Assembly (NCBI RefSeq): GCF_000576595.1
Contig: NZ_AWSA01000003.1
Span: 90,991 to 154,990 of the forward strand
DNA: 64,000 bases
Source: Intrasporangium oryzae NRRL B-24470
GTDB taxonomy: Bacteria; Actinomycetota; Actinomycetes; Actinomycetales; Dermatophilaceae
Reading direction: 5' to 3'
The notes beneath the pieces are model-generated. The model made no database searches and was not told where the DNA came from. It was given only the letters and a program-made list of their open reading frames with translations. This document shows positions 57,464 to 64,000 of the stretch, piece by piece (the first letter of the stretch is position 1; each line of letters begins with the position of its first letter). The position numbers and the translations under genes are program-made.

Positions 57464-58126
57464 TCAGGAGACGGCGGGCACCGGTGCCCGGGTGGCCGTG
57501 ATCATCTTCCACAGCCCACCGCCGTGCTCGTGTCTCGCCGCGACCCCGTGGTCCCCCAGGACGCGGACCATCTCGTCCGGGTCGTGGGCGAAGGTGCGGT
57601 ACTCGAGTCGGCGCAGCCGCAGCCCGAGATTCTCCATCGCGAGCAGGGCGCGGGACAGGACGTTGCGCGGCGGGTGGGTGAAGACCACCCCGCGCAGGGC
57701 ATGGTCGGCAGCCGCGCCGAGCAGCCGCTCGTAGTCGGGGTAGCAGCACACGACCCGGTGCATGACGACGAAATCCGCAGGGTCGGCGACCGACCCGTCG
57801 GCCGCGACATCGCCGAGGCGACGGTCGACGCGTCCGGTCATCCCGGCCTCCGCGATCAGGGCCTTCGCCTCGCCTTCGTAGCCCGGGCTCAGCTCGAGGT
57901 TCGTCGTGCGGGCGGCACCGCGCCGGAGCAGCTCGAGCTGGATCTCGCCGACCCCGCCGCCGATCTCGAGGACGGTAGCCCCCTCGATCCCCTGGGACAC
58001 GAGCCAGTCGACCATGCGCTGGGACGCGCGGTCGAGTCCACGCTTGCGGTAGCGGGCGGCCACGTGACGGGCGAACCTCGGTCCGAAGAACGTGTCGCAT
58101 CCGCGCGGGTCACAGCAGCCGGCCAT
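57464..58126 (-). CDS. SAM-dependent methyltransferase, class I
   Basis: A 220-residue protein. Motif I is TVLEIGGGVGEIQLELL, then an acidic NLELSPGYEGEAKAL and a motif IV-like ADFVVMHRVVCCYPDYERLL. The N-terminus is Cys-rich (MAGCCDPRGCDTFF), possibly a metal site. The family resembles small-molecule O-methyltransferases of the Mg-protoporphyrin or ubiquinone type; the substrate is unknown. The ATG at 58126 fits MAGCC as the conserved start; no strong ribosome site. It is convergent with ligD. A GTATGCC copy lies just upstream at 58134. Confidence 0.75.
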   Translation of the reverse strand: MAGCCDPRGCDTFFGPRFARHVAARYRKRGLDRASQRMVDWLVSQGIEGATVLEIGGGVGEIQLELLRRGAARTTNLELSPGYEGEAKALIAEAGMTGRVDRRLGDVAADGSVADPADFVVMHRVVCCYPDYERLLGAAADHALRGVVFTHPPRNVLSRALLAMENLGLRLRRLEYRTFAHDPDEMVRVLGDHGVAARHEHGGGLWKMITATRAPVPAVS

Positions 58127-58223
58127 GCCCCGAGTATGCCGTGCCGTCCCCACCTCCCGGTCGATGTTTCCCCGCGTGCCCTGGGGCGCGGTGATACATC
58201 GAACCGGGAGGAGGTGGGGGTGG

Positions 58224-60014
58224 TCAGGCTCCAGCCGGCTGGTCCGACCTCGGACCGACCGGCCCGGCGGCGAGTGACACGCGGCGACTGCCCGCGAGCG
58301 TCTGGAAGCTCCGCGCGTAGGTCGGCACGACCGCCGCGTCGACGCGCGGGTCGGGCGCGACGCTGGTCGGCGCGGGAGTGTGGTGGTAGTCGGCCTGGAC
58401 GCGTTCCGGCGTCACGTCGATGACGGTGAAGCCGTGCCGGACGCCGTCGATCCAGCGGATCCAGGGGTTGAGCAGCTGCGCGGCGCCGATCGCCTGGTTC
58501 GTCACGGCGACGACGACTTCCGGCGGCGACCCGGCCAGCTGCGGCGACCGGCTCAGCACCTCGAAGAACCCGTCGCTCGTCACTGACGGGCACACGAACT
58601 CGACGCCCGCCGAGGTGTACGCGGGGCTGCCCGGCCGTGCGGCCACCGGCAGGTCGCACGCGAAGGACGCGTGGATGTCGCCGGTCAGCACGACCGCGTC
58701 CCCGGCGTCCGAGCTCGCCTGCGCGGCAGCGTGGGTGAGCAGGCTCGTGCGGTCGGCCGTGTAGCCGTCCCACTGGTCGGCGTTGACGAAGGTCAAGCCC
58801 GGCGCCCCCAGTGCCGCGCCCGGGTAGAGCACCGGCGAGATCATGACCTGGTTGCCGAGGAGGTGCCAGGTGCGGCCCTCCTCGGCGAGGCCGTCCTGGA
58901 GCCACGTCATCTGCTCGGGCTCGGGAAGGTGGCGCAGCGGCGACGCGATGGCGCCGTCGATGGCCGGGTCGATCCCGACCGGCACGAACCCGTCGAACGG
59001 GACATTCGGCACGGTCACCTGGCGGCTGCGGTTCTGCCGGGTCTCGAGGATCGACAGGTCGCCGAGTGCGCCGTACGTGAACCGCTTGAAGAAGCGCGTT
59101 CCCTGGTGGGGCACCGACTGGTCGGGCAGCCGGAACGGCATCCACTCGAGGTAGGCCTGCATGGCCTGTGCCCGGCGCTGGAGGTAGTCGCCCTCCTCTG
59201 GCGACTGGTGGTTCTCGGCGCCGTCGGCCCACGCGTTGTTGGCGACCTCGTGGTCGTCGAAGATCGTGATCCACGGGTGCTTACGGTGCGCCTTCTGGGC
59301 GTCGGGGTCGGCCTTGTGGAGCGCGTGCCGGAGGCGGTAGCCGAGCAGGTCGATCGTCTCGGTCGCGGGCTGGCCGTCGCGGACGCCGATGAGCGCGGCC
59401 GGGCCGTAGCGGTCGGCGCCGTTGCCGTACTCGTAGATGTAGTCGCCGACGTGGAGGACGAAGTCGAGGTCGTTGCGATCGGCGATCGCGCGGTAGGCGG
59501 TGAAGTAGCCGCCGGTGTAGTTGCTGCAGCTGACGAGGGCAAGCCGCAGGGCGTGGACCTCGCCCGCGATGTCACCCGCGGTCTGCGTGCGCCCCACCTC
59601 GCTGAACTCGCCGAGCGACTGGAACCGGTACCAGTAGCGGGTGTAGGGGTCGAGGCCCGTGACGTCGATCTTGACCGTGTGGTCGCTGTCGGGAGAGGTC
59701 ATGACGGTGCCGTGCGCGGCGAGGCGGGTGAAGTCCCGGTCGCGGGCGACCTGCCAGCGGACCGGGATCGGTCTGCCGAGTCCGCTTCCCGGGGTCGCCA
59801 CCGGTTCGCCGGGACGAGCCGGCGGCGTGGCGCGGGTCCAGATGATGACGGAGTCGGCCGTCGGGTCGCCGCTGGCGACGCCGTAGCCGAAGATGCCACG
59901 ACTGGCCGGCGCGGCAGCGGCGGCGGGGTCGAAAGCGCGGGGAAGCGCGAGGGCGGCGGTGGCCGCGGCCGCGCCCTTGAGCAGGGTGCGGCGGTCGACG
60001 GATGGCGGAGTCAT
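58224..60014 (-). CDS. phoD: PhoD-type alkaline phosphatase/phosphodiesterase, Tat-exported
   Basis: A 596-residue secreted phosphatase. The Tat signal peptide begins MTPPSVDRRTLLKGAAAA. An N-terminal PhoD beta domain (FGYGVASGDPTADSVIIWTR, DPYTRYWYRFQS) precedes the metallophosphatase domain: SCSNYTGGYFTAYRAIADR, FVLHVGDYIYEYG, TIFDDHEVANNAWADGAENH and VVLTGDIHASF. The calcium/iron ligands C-x-N, D, D-D-H-E and H are visible. It would release phosphate outside the cell. The ATG at 60014 gives a complete Tat leader. Confidence 0.93.
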   Translation of the reverse strand: MTPPSVDRRTLLKGAAAATAALALPRAFDPAAAAAPASRGIFGYGVASGDPTADSVIIWTRATPPARPGEPVATPGSGLGRPIPVRWQVARDRDFTRLAAHGTVMTSPDSDHTVKIDVTGLDPYTRYWYRFQSLGEFSEVGRTQTAGDIAGEVHALRLALVSCSNYTGGYFTAYRAIADRNDLDFVLHVGDYIYEYGNGADRYGPAALIGVRDGQPATETIDLLGYRLRHALHKADPDAQKAHRKHPWITIFDDHEVANNAWADGAENHQSPEEGDYLQRRAQAMQAYLEWMPFRLPDQSVPHQGTRFFKRFTYGALGDLSILETRQNRSRQVTVPNVPFDGFVPVGIDPAIDGAIASPLRHLPEPEQMTWLQDGLAEEGRTWHLLGNQVMISPVLYPGAALGAPGLTFVNADQWDGYTADRTSLLTHAAAQASSDAGDAVVLTGDIHASFACDLPVAARPGSPAYTSAGVEFVCPSVTSDGFFEVLSRSPQLAGSPPEVVVAVTNQAIGAAQLLNPWIRWIDGVRHGFTVIDVTPERVQADYHHTPAPTSVAPDPRVDAAVVPTYARSFQTLAGSRRVSLAAGPVGPRSDQPAGA

Positions 60015-60325
60015 GCTCCGGAGGCTATGCCCGTCGGACGGCCTCACGGGACCTTTCGGGCAAACGCTCGTTGACCGGCGGGTGGTCTCTGAGGGAGGGC
60101 CCGAGGACGTCGTCCCGGGGGCCGCCGAGGCCTGCGTATGCCGCCGGGCCGGGTCCCCGACGACTGTCCAGCGGGTGCCCGATTCGTTCCCCGATGCGAG
60201 ATTCGCGACTTTCGGTCGCGCGAAATCTACGTCCCGACAAGGCAATTCGCGTGGTCGAGGTATCAGTCCGGGAGGTCGGCCCCCTGTCGTCAGGACATCG
60301 GAAACACACCAGGGGGAAACCACTC
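60015..60325. other. 311-base divergent intergenic region
   Basis: It lies between phoD (leftward) and the DoxX-like gene (rightward). It holds a single GTATGCC motif (60136-60142, followed by GCCGGGCC) and a small hairpin CGCGAC-TTTCG-GTCGCG (60204-60220). No clear PHO-box-like repeats are visible, and there is no gene. Confidence 0.55.
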
Positions 60326-60916
60326 ATGTCACAGCTCATCCTCGACCGACGCGGCACCGAGACCCGGTCCGCCGTCGAGACCCACTCCACCAGCGAGCCC
60401 CAGACCGCCATCGAGACCCGAGCCGGCGAGACCCGTGCGACCCGTGCGTCGAAGCCGACGCTCGTCGACCTCGCCATCGGGCACCTTCAGCGCCTGCTCG
60501 ACGCCTACAGCGTCATGGCGCTGCGGATCAGCCTCGGCCTCGTCTTCCTCGGCTTCGGCGTCCTCAAGTTCTTCCCGGGGCTCAGCCCCGCGGAGGCCAT
60601 CGCATCCGCGACGATCGACCGCCTCACCTTCGGCCTCGTCAGCGGGCGCAGCGCCGTCGTCCTGACGGCCGTCCTCGAGACCTTCATCGGCCTGACGCTC
60701 GTCTCGGGAAAGCTGCTCAGGACGGGGCTCGTCGTCCTCGCCGGGGCGTTCGTCGGGATCCTCTCGCCGCTCGTCCTCTTCTTCGACGAGCTCTTCCCGC
60801 ACGGCCCGACGCTGCTCGGCCAGTACGTCCTCAAGGACATCGTCCTCGTCGCCGCCGCCCTCGTGGTGGCTGCCGCCGCCCTCGGGTCGCGCCTGCGCTC
60901 CGACTCCGGAGCCTGA
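60326..60916 (+). CDS. DoxX-like membrane protein
   Basis: A 196-residue protein. A polar Thr/Glu-rich N-terminus (residues 1-50) is followed by four membrane helices, including SVMALRISLGLVFLGFGVLK, VLTAVLETFIGLTLVSGKLL and VVLAGAFVGILSPLVLFFD, as in the DoxX/DoxD superfamily. DoxX-like proteins take part in quinone-linked or redox-stress functions, not established here. The ATG at 60326 follows AGGGGGAAA. The next gene starts 11 bases after its stop. Confidence 0.75.
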   Translation: MSQLILDRRGTETRSAVETHSTSEPQTAIETRAGETRATRASKPTLVDLAIGHLQRLLDAYSVMALRISLGLVFLGFGVLKFFPGLSPAEAIASATIDRLTFGLVSGRSAVVLTAVLETFIGLTLVSGKLLRTGLVVLAGAFVGILSPLVLFFDELFPHGPTLLGQYVLKDIVLVAAALVVAAAALGSRLRSDSGA

Positions 60917-60927
60917 GGGGACCTGTC

Positions 60928-61476
60928 ATGACGACCACCACGTTCGACGCCCGCGAGCCGGACCGCACGAACTCCAACGCCGGCAGGTACGACGCGCCCT
61001 GGGACTACACCAAGCGCACCGGACTGCTCGCCCCGAGGGCCGAGACCCATCGCTTCCCTGCCCCGATCTACCTGCGCGCCGACCGGGTTCGTGAGGAGCG
61101 CACCGTCGCACAGCAGGCGCTCGCGGCATCCGACCGCACGTCCTCACGGCGGATCGGCGCGGCCGCAGGAGCCGTGCTCGTCCTGCTCATCGGCCTGGCC
61201 GCGCTCTACCTCACGGGGCTCGGGTCCGACAGCTCGCCGATCGGGCAGATCGTGACGCTCGAGGCAGCCGTCGTCGTTGCCGTGCTCGCCTTCGTGGGGC
61301 TGCTCCGCCGGCGCAGCGTCGCGCACGAGCAGCTCGAGGCGCGGGCCAGGCTCTACGACGTCAGGCTCGCCGAGCTCCAGCGCGAGGCACAGCGGATGTC
61401 GGCCCAGCGCCCGTCGCCACAACGCCCGTCGCCACAGGGGGCCTCGGCCCACCGGCTCACGGCTGCACGGGCCTGA
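60928..61476 (+). CDS. Two-helix membrane protein, second gene of DoxX operon
   Basis: A 182-residue protein of unknown family. A polar N-terminal part (residues 1-75, APWDYTKRTGLLAPRAETHR) is followed by two transmembrane helices (about 78-96 AAAGAVLVLLIGLAALYLTG and 104-122 IVTLEAAVVVAVLAFVGLLR), then a basic helix (RLYDVRLAELQREAQRMSAQ) and a Pro/Ser/Gln repeat tail (QRPSPQRPSPQ). The ATG at 60928 follows GAGGGG. It is probably co-transcribed with the DoxX-like gene. Confidence 0.65.
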   Translation: MTTTTFDAREPDRTNSNAGRYDAPWDYTKRTGLLAPRAETHRFPAPIYLRADRVREERTVAQQALAASDRTSSRRIGAAAGAVLVLLIGLAALYLTGLGSDSSPIGQIVTLEAAVVVAVLAFVGLLRRRSVAHEQLEARARLYDVRLAELQREAQRMSAQRPSPQRPSPQGASAHRLTAARA

Positions 61477-61500
61477 GCTCCTCTCGCCGAACCCCGAGAC

Positions 61501-61540
61501 CTGAACCCTGCTACCTGCACGCCCAGGGAGCAGGGTTCAG
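61501..61540. terminator. 12-bp perfect inverted repeat
   Basis: CTGAACCCTGCT (61501-61512) pairs with AGCAGGGTTCAG (61529-61540) over a 16-base loop. It overlaps the stop codon of the leftward VOC gene, and serves convergent genes. Confidence 0.65.
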
Positions 61541-61923
61541 CCAGGTCCGTCCGTCTCGATGACCGAGAGGATGTTGCCCGACGGGTCGGTGAACCAGGCG
61601 ATGAGCGGACCGCCCCCGCGGAAGACGCCCTTGGCGTCGGTCTCGGCGGGCGTTCCCTCGTAGTGCTCGAACCGCACGCCCCGCGCCGAGAGCTCGTCGA
61701 CGGCCGCCTCGATGTCGGCGACGGGGAAGTTGAGGATCGTGTACGTCGCCGGGACGTGGTCGGGCTTGGGGTAGACGATGGTCGGCCGGTCGGGCGCGAG
61801 GTGCAGAGTGAGCATCCCGTTCTCCTCCGTGACCCGCAGGCCCAGCGTGTCCCCGTAGAAGGTCTTGGCTGCAGCGACGTCCTTGACGGCGAAGCCGCTG
61901 AACGCCTTCGAGCTCTCGAGCAT
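61537..61923 (-). CDS. VOC/glyoxalase-like protein
   Basis: A 128-residue vicinal-oxygen-chelate protein made of two beta-alpha-beta modules: SGFAVKDVAAAKTFYGDTLG and TILNFPVADIEAAVDELSAR, ending WFTDPSGNILSVIE, where Glu is the usual last metal ligand. It resembles EhpR/PhnB-type binding or enzyme proteins. The ATG at 61923 follows GAAGGGGA. The exact substrate is unknown. Confidence 0.85.
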   Translation of the reverse strand: MLESSKAFSGFAVKDVAAAKTFYGDTLGLRVTEENGMLTLHLAPDRPTIVYPKPDHVPATYTILNFPVADIEAAVDELSARGVRFEHYEGTPAETDAKGVFRGGGPLIAWFTDPSGNILSVIETDGPG

Positions 61924-62062
61924 GAGGGTCCCCTTCGTCCGATGGTCCGCAGCGATGGGTGAGACCGCGGCCCTCTCCAGTGTGGGCCCGCTCCGCCGGT
62001 CCTGAACAGGGTCATCGCCTGCGAACGCCACGGCGCGGTCGGCTCGGCGGATGTCCACCACC

Positions 62063-62473
62063 TCAACGGACGTTCTTCAGCCTCCCCCAGGCGTGCCAGC
62101 TCGAGATCTCGATCCACGCGCTGACGCGCGGGCGGTCGCGCACGGCATACGGCTTGCCCGTGTAGTGCGTTGCGATCCGGTCGATGTCGACGAGCCCCTC
62201 GTCGTCGAGCAGCTCGACGACCCGGCCCTGGATGCTCACGTGCGTCAGCCACTCGGAGGGGTCCATCGCGCTGAGAGCCACGCGCGGCTCGGAGCGGAGC
62301 CATTCGAGGCGCTTGCGGCCGGCGTCCATGTTGACGAGGATGCGGCCCCCGTCGAAGAGGTACCACGTCGGCACCGACACGGGCTGCCCGTCGGGCCGGA
62401 CCGTGGAGATCGTGGCGTGCCAGGGGTGGGCGAGCGCATCGGAAACGGCTTGGGGCAGTGGCGGTTTCGACAC
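62063..62473 (-). CDS. PPOX-class (pyridoxamine-oxidase fold) flavin/F420 protein
   Basis: A 136-residue split-barrel protein. ALAHPWHATISTVRPDGQPV, SVPTWYLFDGGRILVNMDAG and KRLEWLRSEPRVALSAM are typical of PPOX-class F420-dependent or FMN-binding reductases of actinobacteria. The start is GTG at 62473 with GAGGAAGG upstream. GGCATAC at 62144 encodes Tyr-Ala. The substrate is unknown. Confidence 0.82.
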   Translation of the reverse strand: MSKPPLPQAVSDALAHPWHATISTVRPDGQPVSVPTWYLFDGGRILVNMDAGRKRLEWLRSEPRVALSAMDPSEWLTHVSIQGRVVELLDDEGLVDIDRIATHYTGKPYAVRDRPRVSAWIEISSWHAWGRLKNVR

Positions 62474-62612
62474 GGCACCTTCCTCTCGTCGACCGGCCGG
62501 AGCGCCCACACCCGGGCGCGACCGTTCCAACGTACGCCTGCCGGTCCCGCCTCGGGGCACCTCTGAGGTCGCGGCACGGCTGTGGACGCGGCACGGCTGT
62601 CGACGTGGCAGC

Positions 62613-64000
62613 TCAGCGCTGCGTCCACGTCCCGCGGCGCAGCTCGCCCGTGAAGTCGGTCAGCACCGCCTCGGCGAGCGCCGCCGTGAGCTGCCGCCCG
62701 CGCACGCTCTGCGGGTGCCGGACCGCGTGCCGCGCCTCCCGGTATGCCGGGTCGCCCGCTCCCAGCCGCCGGCGCAGCGCCGCGCGCGCCTCCTCACCGA
62801 CGTCGAGCGTGAGGGAGAGCGAGACCGAGTGCCACTCCAGCCAGGACTCCTCCTGGGGCCAGTCCTCGAGGACGAGCGCGGCCGCCGTCTGGAGGTCGAG
62901 GCGGGTGATCCAGTCGGCGAGCACCCGGGCCCGTCCGGCCGCGGAGTCGGGCCACTCGACGATCGCGCGCGAGGCGCCCTCGTCACCCCACTGCCGGTCC
63001 TCCAGGACACCAGGCGCGACGACCGTGAGGCTGTTGCCGCCCTCCCAGCTGACGGGGGCGCCTCCTGAGTCGCTGAACCACGTCGACCGCGCGATCTCCT
63101 CACCCGAGAGCGCGTCGCCCTCGGGCGTGAGGACGGCCCACCGCCACCGGCGGCCGGCCCGGACCGCCGTGAGCGAGCGGCCGTCGAGCGTGCAGCGGAC
63201 GCCGTCGTGGGGGCCGGGGACACCCTCGCCAGCGGAGGGTACCCGGAGCAGCGCGAGCAGCTCACGGTCGTCGAACCCGGGCGCGGCGTACTCCGTCTCG
63301 GCATCGGCTCGGATGGTGTGCAGCGCGGAGGTCGCCGCCACCGCGCCGGCGGCGGTCGCATACCGTCCGACCACGGTCGATCTCCACGGCCCGGAGCCGC
63401 GGGAGACGTGGGCGACGACGGAGAGGCCACCGGCGGGACCGGCAGGGTCGGCGGGCTGAGCGGGGTCGGCGGGCTGAGCGGGCTCGGCGGGGCCGGCAGG
63501 ACCGTCGCTCTCCGCCATGACGAACCAGCGCTCCCGGCGCCCGGACGGGAGGGTGCGCCGCATGGACAGCACCGTGCCCTCGGGCGCCGGCGGCCACACC
63601 CCGGTGAGGAGGTCGGCGAGGGTGTCGCCCAGGCGCTCGTGATGCCGGGCCGTCCCAGGCGGTGGCGCGAGGTCGGCGACCGACCCGGCCGACGCCGCCG
63701 ACCAGAAGGACCCCACCGACCCGACCGCGACCGTCGGTCCGCCGGAGAGGCCGGGCACGACGAGGACGCCCGACTCGGCCGCCGCGGCGGACCATTCGAT
63801 CCCGGCTGCGACGACGTCGTGCGGTGCCCATCGGTGCGCGTCGAAGGCTGACGCAGAGGCGGGGTCGCCGCCGAGCCGGGTCCAGGCTCGGACCTGCTTC
63901 GGTCGCCAGGCGGCGGGCCACCCGGCCGCGACGTCTGCCTCGTGTTGCGCCTCGGCCCGCGCCCGGGCCTCCCGCGCACGGGCGGCCGCCACCTCACGCG
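62613..64000 (-). CDS. Large uncharacterised protein, 5' end at or beyond window edge
   Basis: The frame is open to the right edge; a GTG at 63992 could be the start, but an N-terminal extension outside the window is as likely because the first residues (AAARAREARARAEAQHEADV) look like the middle of a charged helix. The visible 459 residues hold RPKQVRAWTRLGGDPASAS, a low-complexity AEPAQPADPAQPADPAGPAG tract encoded by tandem repeats, and a Trp-rich beta region. I recognise no family. GTATGCC at 62742 falls as GCA-TAC. Confidence 0.55.
   Translation of the reverse strand, partial: REVAAARAREARARAEAQHEADVAAGWPAAWRPKQVRAWTRLGGDPASASAFDAHRWAPHDVVAAGIEWSAAAAESGVLVVPGLSGGPTVAVGSVGSFWSAASAGSVADLAPPPGTARHHERLGDTLADLLTGVWPPAPEGTVLSMRRTLPSGRRERWFVMAESDGPAGPAEPAQPADPAQPADPAGPAGGLSVVAHVSRGSGPWRSTVVGRYATAAGAVAATSALHTIRADAETEYAAPGFDDRELLALLRVPSAGEGVPGPHDGVRCTLDGRSLTAVRAGRRWRWAVLTPEGDALSGEEIARSTWFSDSGGAPVSWEGGNSLTVVAPGVLEDRQWGDEGASRAIVEWPDSAAGRARVLADWITRLDLQTAAALVLEDWPQEESWLEWHSVSLSLTLDVGEEARAALRRRLGAGDPAYREARHAVRHPQSVRGRQLTAALAEAVLTDFTGELRRGTWTQR

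Noticed and set aside
1216..62749. Octamer as a Chi or KOPS-type polar motif
   Set aside because: Among single copies I count 15 as GTATGCC and 10 as GGCATAC on the given strand, too balanced for a polar replication motif; paired copies are symmetric by nature.

Overview
The window is high-GC (about 70% G+C by eye), compactly coded actinobacterial DNA. DUF2510 proteins, an ECF41-type sigma factor, a fused polymerase-ligase LigD, an MT0933-like antitoxin and a CopD-CtaG fusion suggest a Micrococcales member, probably near Intrasporangiaceae (Janibacter/Terrabacter/Phycicoccus-like); the family is inferred. I find 58 protein genes, the first and last cut by the window edges. I see no tRNA, rRNA, CRISPR array, integrase or intact insertion sequence.

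Layout. 0-13 kb: mixed housekeeping genes (VOC protein, ECF sigma factor with SnoaL tail, a DUF4396 membrane gene behind a CsoR-like box, patatin, arylamine N-acetyltransferase, inositol-phosphatase-like enzyme, secreted metalloprotease-like protein, large HTH regulator, double GNAT, MT0933-like protein, slipin, DUF2510 proteins). 13-20.8 kb: a CopD-CtaG membrane protein translationally coupled to an unusual transposase-HTH/membrane fusion, then a hemerythrin, an M20 amidohydrolase and a flavocytochrome-like reductase. 21-31.9 kb: MFS exporter, two zinc alcohol dehydrogenases, membrane proteins, DUF5995, VapBC, cupin, FAD oxidase. 32-47.3 kb: a defence-like stretch with HipBA, two secreted Pro/Thr-rich proteins, a coiled-coil protein with a nuclease-like domain, a three-part HTH / degenerate-methylase / recognition-like protein, a complete type I restriction-modification set (hsdM, hsdS, hsdR), an ArdC-like antirestriction metalloprotease and an unknown 417-residue protein. 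48.9-55 kb: a complete fructose phosphotransferase locus read leftward (fruR, fruK, fruA, ptsH, ptsI) with upstream repeats that look like operators. 55.2-64 kb: LigD, a methyltransferase, a Tat-exported PhoD phosphatase, DoxX-like and other small proteins.

The most striking signal is not a gene. The octamer CGGCATAC / GTATGCCG (40 exact octamers, plus one copy matching only the heptamer core) is scattered through the window. I counted 41 heptamer cores by eye: 16 form eight inverted pairs, 5 are single intergenic copies and 20 lie inside genes. In genes it is written with otherwise rare codons (TAT-GCC, GCA-TAC, once ATA, once AGG-CAT). Seven inverted pairs sit at gene ends like terminators, but one sits between two divergent promoters. 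Dispersed oligomer plus terminator pairs plus effect on codon choice is the pattern of DNA uptake sequences in Neisseria and Pasteurellaceae, and I know of no described equivalent in actinobacteria. The role is inference; the repeats themselves are directly visible.

The second notable item is the restriction locus. It has a catalytically degenerate HsdM-like protein carrying its own HTH, a divergently transcribed coiled-coil protein sharing a perfect palindrome with it, and an antirestriction-type protein placed directly behind hsdR.
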